The notes beneath the pieces were generated by a model, which was not told where the DNA came from, searched no databases, and worked only from the letters and a program-made list of their open reading frames with translations. From Siphonodentalium dalli (lineage: Eukaryota > Mollusca > Scaphopoda > Gadilida > Siphonodentaliidae): a stretch of DNA of 64,000 bases. The stretch lies in assembly GCA_032622095.1 (NCBI GenBank), contig CP136064.1, forward strand, positions 273,509,614 to 273,573,613, written 5' to 3'. The translations under genes were made by a program, and so were the position numbers. Shown here piece after piece: positions 56,212 to 64,000 of this stretch. The stretch's first letter is position 1. Each line of letters begins with the position of its first letter.

Positions 56212-56887
56212 ATTTAGCGAATGGTCATCATATTATACGCACACATGTAGACCCACCCATGTATTTAGCGAATGGTCATCATATTATACCCACCCATGTA
56301 TTTAGCGAATGGTCATCATATTATACCCACCCATGTATTTAGCGAATGGTCATCATATTATACGCACACATGTAGACCCACCCATGTATTTAGCGAATGG
56401 TCATCATATTATACCCACCCATGTATTTAGCGAATGGTCATCATATTATACCCACCCATGTATTTAGCGAATGGTCATCATATTATACGCACACATGTAG
56501 ACCCACCCATGTATTTAGCGAATGGTCATCATATTATACCCACCCATGTATTTAGCGAATGGTCATCATATTATACCCACCCATGTATTTAGCGAATGGT
56601 CATCATATTATACGCACACATGTAGACCCACCCATGTATTTAGCGAATGGTCATCATATTATACCCACCCATGTATTTAGCGAATGGTCATCATATTATA
56701 CCCACCCATGTATTTAGCGAATGGTCATCATATTATACGCACACATGTAGACCCACCCATGTATTTAGCGAATGGTCATCATATTATACCCACCCATGTA
56801 TTTAGCGAATGGTCATCATATTATACCCACCCATGTATTTAGCGAATGGTCATCATATTATACGCACACATGTAGACCCACCCATGT
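56212..56887. repeat. Higher-order minisatellite, (B-A-A) x5 + B, 125-bp period
   Basis: Two unit types share ATTTAGCGAATGGTCATCAT. A is 37 bp (ends ATACCCACCCATGT); B is 51 bp (ends ATACGCACACATGTAGACCC plus ACCCATGT). B units start at 56212, 56337, 56462, 56587, 56712 and 56837 with two A units between each. The copies look identical, which indicates very recent amplification. Confidence 0.95.
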
Positions 56888-57235
56888 ATTTTACTCTAGT
56901 AAAATGTTCCCTCCCATGTATTTCGCAAAGATATTTAACTAAACACCTCAGCTGAGAAATGTGCTATTGTGAAATAAAGTTATCGCTCATAGTCGTGTAA
57001 TATTAATCTAGTAAAACCAGATAAACCATGGTTTACATGGCTCTACCCTGGTAAAACACGGTAAAGTCAGATAGACAATGCTAGTAGTAAGGGCTGACAC
57101 TCTGGTCCACCCGCTTGCTCGACCGACACTCTGGCTCATGTCCCAGAGTGTCAGACGAGGAGGGGGCAGAATCCCTCCTCGACTGACACTCTGGACCACC
57201 CCTGCCCTCGATGACACTCTTGGCCATGGACCATG
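56888..57235. repeat. Unassigned flank plus dyad cluster of GACACTCTGG
   Basis: Between 57088 and 57215, GACACTCTGG occurs at about 57096, 57123, 57184 and (as GACACTCTTGG) 57212, and inverted as CCAGAGTGTC at 57142, next to GAGGAGGGGG/CCCTCCTC. No gene. Confidence 0.6.
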
Positions 57236-57385
57236 TAACATTCATAAGATTCATTCTGTATAATGTATGTGACATGCATAAGATTCATTCTGTATAATGT
57301 ATGTGACATGCATAAGATTCATTCTGTATGCAATGTATGTGACATGCATAAGATTCATTCTGTATGCAATGTATGTAACATGCAT
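57236..57385. repeat. Tandem repeat, about 37-bp unit, four copies
   Basis: CATAAGATTCATTCTGTAT, then AATGTATGTGACATG repeated four times; the last two units carry GCAATG in place of AATG. Confidence 0.9.
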
Positions 57386-57664
57386 ATGTATGTCTTGGTA
57401 CATGCTTTGCTACTCTGATGAGATGGGTTACTATAACCAAACAAACCACGCTCGATCCCAGATCTTGTTCTTCCATATTACAATAACAATAATTGTGCTT
57501 TGATGGCGCCTATCCCCAACAATAGACCCTAAGCACTTCACCGTATTACCCCAACTGTTGAGTAATGCCATTTCACATGCACTTCACTAGAGCGGCTTAC
57601 TCCTAACCAACAACCAAGTCCCTATTTCTGGTCTAGGTGCGACGACGCGAGCACAGTACAAGTG
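57386..57664. other. No gene seen
   Basis: Unassigned non-coding sequence. Confidence 0.35.
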
Positions 57665-60200
57665 ACCTTTACTTTAAACATATTTTATTCGTATATAAAT
57701 ATACAAAAGGGATCGGGGCATAAGTTATTTCAACTTAGGTAGCCCCTCTTCCGTACACAATTGACAATACATTGTTATAAAATGACAAGAAGGCGATAAC
57801 AGAAACGTTTGTACATGGTGAGAAAACAATTCGAATTTGCATTATGTCGAATAACATCTTTCAGCGTATGTTTATAGATTACCAATTAGAACGAGCATAA
57901 ATCTGTGCATATCTAAATCTATTGTTATATTATAGGAAGATGTGAAATATAGATTTCAAGGCTATGTATGTATCAAACATTTGACTGTAGGGTTAAGCTA
58001 TATTTGTATAGTAGTGAAATTGGTGATTCGCCCGATGACGCCCTTAACAGTTACGCTGGAAGAAATTATCGATGTGTATACAAATGGTGGATGTGGCATT
58101 CCGAATGAGGGAGGGGTGTCTAGCAATGTTTGTGTTTGGTGTATGTTGAGCGATTTGTGGTTGACATTGGATTGTGGCTATATGTCAACGCAGCCAGACG
58201 TTCATGAATCGAAGCGTTTTGTCGCAGCAATATACTGTTGCACTATTTCGAAAAACCTTATATTCTCCGGAATTGAGACGTAACATATCCCGACAAATAA
58301 ACTGATCGATGTCGGTTATAATGAAGCGTTCGCGGTTTAACTTATCGTCAAGTTCCAACCGTTCATTTTGATATAAAGGCACATAAAAAAGAAATGGTAT
58401 GTATCTTCCAAAGGGTTCCCACAACTGCAAGCAGGACATTCGGCATTATAGTTTTGATACATATCAGCACGAAGATCACTGCACCCAGTTCGAATTCGGG
58501 AATGTATCATATTATATCGTCTGAGACCTGAATAGAAGTGAGGGCTCAAGGGGTTTGGGGTTGGAATATGAGTCGTAAATTGAATTTGAATTCAGAGAAA
58601 GGGACACTGGTGGTCATTTCAGTTGGGATTTTGTTCCAATCAGCTATCGTCGAGGGCAGAAAGGACTTGTTGTAGTGCTCAGTGTGGCATCGGTAAGAAT
58701 ATAATTTTCCCGGGCGTCTGAAATTATAATTTGAGACCTGGCTAGCTCTGGGTTGGAGGATGGTAGATAAGTAATTGGGCGATTCATTTTTTACTATTTT
58801 GTAAATCACTTCAAGCTTGTGGAATTGGCGCCTCGTTTCCAAAGAAAGCCAACCTATCTCCTGCAGGACAACAAAATTAGAAACCGAGCGTGTCAGTCCA
58901 GAGATTATACGGCCAGCCTCTGCATGGAGGCGGTCGAGCTTGTCTAATAGGTAACGCGGTGCGCAGTCCCATACAACATCAGAATAATCGAATAGTGGTA
59001 ATATATAAGTTTTGTATATCTTTTCGAGCGTTTTTCTATGGAGTTGATATTTAAATCGCCTCAACTGGGCCAGACGAGAGGCGATTCTCTTCACTGTACT
59101 TTCTATATGCATGTTCCAGTTTCGATTTTGTTGTAGTTCAAGACCAAGGTGTTTATGTGATTCCACAAAGCTGATAGGGTCGTTTATAAATATAAGGTTT
59201 GGTATTTCTGGAGAGGGTGGGGTCAACGAGAAAGACATACCTACGGGTTTGGTTGGGTTATAGCTCACGAGCCATTTGTTTGACCAGGTGACTCCTGCGG
59301 GGATAACCTCGTAGCCAGAAAAGGTAATATTTATCAGGACTTTTTGTTTTCTGTTTAATAAATAGTCTTCGATCCATTGTAATGTTTGACCCTCCACACC
59401 GTAGCGTTGAAGTTTGTAAATCAGCCCCCTGTGCCATACTCTTTCAAATGCTTTGGATATGTCACAAAATATGCCGCATGTGAAGAGGCCTTTATCGATA
59501 GATTGACATATATTGTGGTATAGGTCTATATATTAATTGGTATGTGGTATTGTGACCAGAGACAAATCCGGATTGGTGAAAGTACAAGAGTTTATTTTCT
59601 AAGAAGAAGGCACTTATCTGTTAATGTTAATCTGCATGGGAGCAATGAGATCGGGCGGTAATTTTTGGGGTCAGTGGGGTATTCTTTTTTGAAAATTGGG
59701 ATAACATTAGCTAGTTTCCATATTTCTGGGAATTTCGCACTATTGATCGATTTCTTAAATAGGAGGACTAACGGCTTTGATATTGAATTTGAAGTTTCGT
59801 GGAGCATTCTAACACTGATTCCGTCGAGGCCATGAGCTTTATTCAATTTTAAAGATTTGATAGCTGTTTCAACATCTGATTCCACAAAAGACAATTCTGG
59901 CATCAGCTTTTTGCTTCGAGTGTGAAAGAGGGGAGGGGTTTGCGCAGAATCGTTTGTAGTGGGGTTTTAGATTTTTCAGAATCATCTGACGCATATGTTT
60001 TCCCACTGGCATGTATGGTTCCAGTGGCGCTATATAGAGGAGGGCTATTATTCGCTTTCTTTTTATTTAGGAGATGGTTAACAAGCAGCCAGAAATCACG
60101 GGGGTTTGGGGAGTCTTTTATTCTGTCTCCAAAATTATCATCAAATTTTATTTTGGCATATTTTTTCATGCATGTTATTAACTTTATTCCTTGATTGTTT
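57665..60200 (-). pseudogene. CR1-like LINE copy C, RT catalytic core deleted
   Basis: Same family as copy A. Minus strand, in order: KKYAKIKFDDNFGDRI (60169); ATGTIHASGKTYASDD; LSFVESDVETAIKSLKLNKA and HGLDGISVRML (59903); FKKEYPTDPKNYRPISLLP; a frameshifted FHQSG..FCDISKAFERVWH region (59570-59440); WIEDYLLNRKQKVL (59370); EVIPAGV fused directly to TWSNKWLVSYNP (about 59287); YILPLFDYSDVVWDC; SFLPSTIADWNKIP; and CSCG...H....C (about 58440). The join removes about 57 residues, including PQGS and YADD, in frame. The 3' UTR and AATAAA-type end (inverse of ATTTTATTCG) reach about 57665. 5' truncated: no endonuclease. Confidence 0.9.
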
Positions 60201-60267
60201 ATATTCCCGCCATGAAACTGGGTTGTTGATTTTTAATGCCCAAATTAAGGGTCACAACCTGGCGGAG

Positions 60268-60445
60268 ACCTGAAACAGCATGTGGCTATATACAGTACAC
60301 ACACGACTCAATCCGACCAAGCCACTTTTGCCGGGACGATCGACCACTGGCGGGCGCTTACATCGTGTGGCTCTATACAGCATACACACGGCTCAATCCG
60401 GCCAAGCACTGTTGTCGGGACGATCGTCCACCGGTGGGCGCGGGC
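60268..60445. repeat. Two-copy tandem repeat, about 80 bp
   Basis: GTGGCTnTATACAG, then ACACACGnCTCAATCCGnCC, GGGACGATCG and CACnGGnGGGCG appear twice in succession. Confidence 0.85.
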
Positions 60446-60589
60446 GTGAACATCATGTGTTCTTTTGTTCTTCATGTTTTGTGAAATATATATGTTGTTA
60501 GACACCTTTCGCATAATGAATAACAGCAGATAATTAGTACGAATATAGGGTACTACGTCACGTTTTCCTATTCGTTGTCGTTTTTTCCC

Positions 60590-60930
60590 TATCCGCTGTT
60601 CCGATCATAATATTATATACCATTTGAAAGAGGAAGCCCCAAAACATTGTATTTTAACGTATCCGGTTGAATAAATTGTGAACATGTTGTTTTCGTTGTG
60701 GTACCGACGTGTCTTATGTGCATATCTTAGTTTGAATTATGTTACATTCTGGGAGTGACACGGGGAAATGTTTCTATGAGTTTAGCTATTTCTCTATGAG
60801 CATCTTCTGAAACAGACGTTCCAAATGGCCATGAACAATAGTATTTTAATCCTATTTGATGGCATAGATTGTTATTAAAACCGTATATCAAGGCACTATA
60901 AAAACATAATAAGTTCGCGGTCGTTTCTCA
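60590..60930. mobile_element. Partial copy of MITE family M1
   Basis: ATATTATATACCATTTGAAA, CCAAAACATTGTATTTTA, AATTGTGAACATGTTGTTTT, GAATTATGTTACATTCTGGG and AAAACCGTATATCAAGGCAC match the inverse of 47640-47930 in order. Orientation is opposite to the 47489-48165 copy. Confidence 0.7.
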
Positions 60931-61805
60931 GCTTCTCAAATGGGAGATGGCTGTGATATTATGTTCTTAAATTGTAATTATTGTAGTATCATTCGTCGTC
61001 ATGAAACACGAGAACCTTGCGAAACACAAAGCGCAAATCTATGACCTGATAACAACATTAAGTACAGCATAATCACGGCACGCAGAACAATAATCCCCTT
61101 ACTATGAGTGGCAAGCGGGATTGGCTCACAGACGGACACGTAATCGTCAATTCTGAGGAAAAGTATTTGGACCATGCGAAAATATTACCACTACAAACAG
61201 TTACTCGTAAAAATTATCTGTCGTTATTCATTATACGAAAGGTGTATATTAATGTCAATTGCGCTGGGGAGGGAAGGAATATATAGTGTTTAAATCAAAA
61301 ACCCAACACGGAACAACATATGTAATTGCAGTAGTTTATTGTCATCATGCGTATAGATTGTTTGTTTGGATTTTTTCACAGGCTCTACACGGGTTACATG
61401 CTGAATTCCATAGGGCGGCGAAGCAGCGGAGTTCTCGTGATATCCATGTACTTCAGTGTGCATGTGTGTTACCAGATCAGACATATGTATCTCCTGTATT
61501 CAACTGTATATTTATATTTAACTAGTAGAGTTGAACTTGACATTACCAACATAAACTATTTCCCTGTTGTCTATGGACACATTTGGAGCGTGCATGCATT
61601 CAGATGCCCAGCCACGCTACACACTTAATAATAATAAAAATAATAATGAAGAGTCTCCGTGCAGATACAATTCGTTTTGCAACCTTTTGCGTCAGCTTAT
61701 TTAATTTAATAATGGCACAAGTATGCCTTCAAACGATTTTGGATTATCCCTATTTATTGAATTCCCAAATAGCAATGTCGATGTACATTCAAGTATTTTT
61801 TTATT
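60931..61805. other. No confident gene
   Basis: Short unrecognised ORFs only. Has an AATAATAATAAAAATAATAAT microsatellite near 61627. Confidence 0.35.
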
Positions 61806-61808
61806 TAG

Positions 61809-61938
61809 GGGATATTACTTAGTTGGTTGATATTAGGCCCGATATCATCCAGATGTGACTTCAAATCAGCGAAGTCGAAGAGGTTACCGATGGCTGATAT
61901 CAAGCCTATAATAACAAACCAACCAAGTAATATCCTAT
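61809..61938. repeat. Inverted repeat, about 40-bp arms
   Basis: GGATATTACTTAGTTGGTT...GGCCCGATATCA (61809-61849) pairs with TGATATCAAGCC...AACCAACCAAGTAATATCC (61891-61937). A short fold-back or MITE-like element. Confidence 0.8.
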
Positions 61939-62306
61939 TTATTAATTAGATCAATCGCCTCTTAATAACTGACAACCCCTTCATATGAGTTACGTCACAC
62001 AAATCAATATCTACACGTTATTTGAAAATGAAGTAGATTCACAGCAGTCTTAAAACCATATTACTTGGATTTATGATGTCGTAAGTTGATATTACTCGGA
62101 TTGGTGTTGTCGTAAAATGATATTAATCGGTCTAAGGGAAAATTGAAGTGATATTCACATAGTTCGATAACAGGCCGTCCTGGACAACACTGTTATATCT
62201 AATTAATAGAGTTAAACATAACTACAATAGTTGAAGCCAGTGTGTTCCTTATCTATTTAGCTGTATTAACTACATGTAGATATCTTGATAAAAGTTCTTG
62301 TTCTTT
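61939..62306. other. 3' flank of the GH16-like exon; no gene
   Basis: Downstream of the minus-strand stop at 62307, so the 3' UTR should lie here. No exact AATAAA is obvious on the minus strand. Confidence 0.35.
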
Positions 62307-62519
62307 TTATGGCTTGAGTTTCCAGTACTTGATAGATTCGATTTGTAGAGCAGCATCTTCTCCGTCGTTCTTGTCTGGTTCCACGTTGGAAGCCACTGCC
62401 CCCGCGCATTCCAAAACGCTAGGCGCCGTCTCCCCTACATTGTTCCATGGCATCCCAGTCAACCCCTGTTCCCAGTACCCACCAGTACCACCAACCGCCA
62501 CATTCAGTATGATGTAGAA
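62307..62519 (-). CDS. Last exon of a beta-1,3-glucan-binding protein / GH16-like gene
   Basis: A 213-nt minus-strand exon with a strong acceptor (CCCCTTCTTGCAG, AG at 62521-62520), phase 0, running to TAA 62309-62307 (70 residues). It reads FYIILNVAVGGTGGYWEQG, then MPWNN, and ends AALQIESIKYWKLKP. This is the C-terminal sandwich of GNBP/BGBP-type GH16 proteins: the conserved NVAVGGTxG loop, PWNN, and the final ALQIDYIKVW-type strand. These are secreted proteins that bind, and in active members cleave, beta-1,3-glucan; in invertebrates they act in immune recognition or digestion. The catalytic glutamates lie in upstream exons, absent from this window, so activity cannot be judged. The intervening 100-110 residues of the family between PWNN and the last strand appear shortened. 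Confidence 0.85.
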   Translation of the reverse strand, partial: FYIILNVAVGGTGGYWEQGLTGMPWNNVGETAPSVLECAGAVASNVEPDKNDGEDAALQIESIKYWKLKP

Positions 62520-63127
62520 CTGCAAGAAGGGGTGAATTCTAAACGAGTGTTGCCTGGACGGTCAATTACAATCAACAATATTGGTATCGTGCCAAACACG
62601 TGCACAGCGGCTGTTAGTATGCAACTGTGCTTTTTGAAAGAATAACACACACTGTTAAAGTGATGTGAAACACTCCAGCAGGGTGATCGAATAGAAATAG
62701 AGAACAATCTTGTTCAAAGTAGTAATTGTTACAACTTTATATCGACGATGACAACACACACAGTCCTGAATCGAGTAGTACATATTTACAATTGAGCGTA
62801 TACAGTTCAGACTTGGGCTGCACGGTATTTCGATAATATACCGTTTATTCGATATCAATTTGAATACCGAGAGAAACCGAATAGATTTTTGGACTATTCG
62901 ATATATCGAGTACGTCGGATTCCATTTCAAGGTATCGAATACAGATTTTTTTAAAGTAAAATTGTCGTATATACCATTGGAAATCAATGTGGCTTGTAAC
63001 GAAACTCGCAAAGGGAAATAAAATGGTATGAGATGTGAGTGAGTGGTTCGGGGGACTAGCCCGGGATTGTCGAAATGGTCGAGTGACCCTTTCCTTAATC
63101 CCTGGTATGAGATGTTGTTGAGTTGTT
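62520..63127. other. Presumed intron of the GH16-like gene; ATTCGATA-rich
   Basis: 62828-62960 has repeated ATTCGATAT/CGATATATCGA strings with dyad symmetry. CATCTCATACCA-type sequence appears at about 63028 and 63104 (inverse TGGTATGAGATG). The 171-codon minus-strand frame shows no GH16 features. Confidence 0.45.
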
Positions 63128-63284
63128 TCCGGCCGAAGGCCGGGTAGGATGTTCGGACTGCAGTTTGCACGTCCCTTCACCCTTTCTTGGCTTTTCGATG
63201 GAAATCGATCTTGTGGCTGTCGTAGTTACTGTGGTTGGAGGCAAGGCGGCGGAAGCGTGGTGGATGAGTCTGGTGCTGTCGAGG

Positions 63285-64000
63285 TTATGTTGGTCTGTCT
63301 GTTTCGTCTAGTTGGAGGATGGACTTCGTCTTTTTCGTGGTGAGTAGGTGGTTTCTAACTTGGAGTTCCAGGAGGAGTGGGCTGTTGTCTAGTCGGGCTA
63401 ATGTCATGTTTCTGAGTTCCATCAGTCTTTGCTTGATTGTAGGTATATTCGCTGCGTCGTGGAGGGCGTTGATCGGAGTCCATGGTGGTTGCCGGAGTGC
63501 GATGCGGAGAGCTTTATTCTGGACTTTCTGTAGTTTTTCGATGTAGGTCTTTGGAGCTGCTATGAGGATGGCGGCACCATACTCCATGACTGGTCGGACG
63601 AAGATTTGGTAGAGGTCGATGAGTGTTTGGCTGTCGGTTCCCCAGTCTGTACCCAGGAGGCATCTTAGTAGGTTGGTTCTTTTTCGGGCTTTGTCGGCTA
63701 TCTTATTGATGTGTGAGGTGAAGGTCATCTTTTGGTCTAAGGTTATTCCTAGTAGGATTGCTTGGTCGGATGGTTTGATTGTCTCGTTGTCGATCTTGAT
63801 GTTGATGGACTGTGTTTTCCTTCGTCTGTGGAATAGGATGAGTTGGGTCTTCTTCGCGTTGAGTTTAATTCTCCATTTTGAGCACCATGTTGATAGGTCG
63901 TTGAGTGTCTTTTGCAGTCGTTTCTGTAGGATTTGGGGGTTTGTGTGTGAAGTCCAGAGTCCTAGGTCGTCGGCAAACTGTGATATTTCAACGTTGTTGT
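63285..64000 (-). CDS. LINE reverse transcriptase, Jockey-like, C-terminal part, open to window end
   Basis: The minus-strand frame is open from base 64000 to the stop at 63287-63285 (about 238 codons). It starts in RT motif C (ISQFADDLGLW, FADD at 63977-63966), then STWCSKWRIKLNAKKTQLI, ILLGITLDQKMTFTSHI (YLG-like motif), LYQIFVRPVMEYGA and KLQKVQNKALRIALRQPPW. This is the RT palm end and thumb/connection typical of Jockey- and CR1-related LINEs. No stop or frameshift is seen in this part, so it may be the 3' half of an intact copy. It lies within the presumed intron or 5' flank of the GH16-like exon. The 3' UTR probably extends to about 63100. Confidence 0.85.
   Translation of the reverse strand, partial: NNVEISQFADDLGLWTSHTNPQILQKRLQKTLNDLSTWCSKWRIKLNAKKTQLILFHRRRKTQSINIKIDNETIKPSDQAILLGITLDQKMTFTSHINKIADKARKRTNLLRCLLGTDWGTDSQTLIDLYQIFVRPVMEYGAAILIAAPKTYIEKLQKVQNKALRIALRQPPWTPINALHDAANIPTIKQRLMELRNMTLARLDNSPLLLELQVRNHLLTTKKTKSILQLDETDRPT

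Noticed and set aside
56212-56887. Regular repeats resembling a CRISPR array
   Set aside because: No unique spacers: the whole array is two alternating unit types, and the context is eukaryotic.
62655-63170. 171-codon minus-strand ORF upstream of the GH16-like exon
   Set aside because: No GH16 or other motif, and it covers ATTCGATA-rich repeat sequence; more likely intronic.

Overview
This is a eukaryotic, almost certainly animal, nuclear window. It is AT-rich and gene-poor, and it shows GT-AG intron borders with polypyrimidine tracts. It carries several clades of non-LTR retrotransposon with APE endonuclease and reverse transcriptase (RT), a BEL/Pao-type LTR element, many short inverted-repeat DNA elements (MITEs) and satellites. 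The few host exons (a WSC-like cysteine module, a C-type lectin domain, and the end of a beta-1,3-glucan-binding/GH16 protein) are typical of a marine invertebrate such as a mollusc, annelid, brachiopod or lancelet. I cannot fix the phylum. There is no rRNA, no confident tRNA gene, no CRISPR array and nothing prokaryotic.

Layout. 1-3766: CR1-like LINE copy A (+), its coding region starting with a 2A-like GDIHTNPGP motif. 3767-4700: short repeats. 4700-10800: a near-complete second LINE (+) with ORF1 and ORF2. 10813-12545: Tx1/L1-type LINE remnant (-). 12573-20150: hairpins, MITEs, CR1-like copy B (-) and another RT fragment (-). 20158-25515: a 5.36 kb element bounded by inverted CACTGAGAAAAATA ends, filled with dyad-symmetric repeats and holding a nested TTAA-flanked MITE. 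27381-28113: two candidate host exons on opposite strands. 28737-29020: SINE-like sequence. 29125-33962: a complete LTR element (-) with 5-bp target duplication, encoding Gag, zinc knuckles and protease followed directly by a secreted-glycoprotein-like region; RT, RNase H and integrase are absent. 34158-34349: C-type lectin exon (-). 35636-41414: composite repeats and minisatellites. 41415-43940: decayed copy (-) of an uncharacterised repeat-associated protein family. 45428-47220: a TA-flanked MITE beside a LINE remnant (+). 47364-52685: more MITEs and repeats. 52686-54110: LINE remnant (-). 54567-54639: signal-peptide exon (-). 56212-56887: a highly regular higher-order minisatellite. 57665-60200: CR1-like copy C (-) with an in-frame deletion of the RT core. 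62307-62519: last exon of a GNBP/GH16-like gene (-). 63285-64000: a LINE RT reading open to the window edge (-).

How it fits together. Nearly all coding capacity belongs to mobile elements, most of them broken by one or a few lesions. The supported host exons are isolated, all on the minus strand, and belong to secreted recognition-type proteins, so the window probably lies in introns and intergenic space of one or more immune/lectin-type genes inflated by transposons. The most unusual items are the pol-less BEL/Pao element with an envelope-like tail and the 5.36 kb TIR element with palindromic subterminal repeats.
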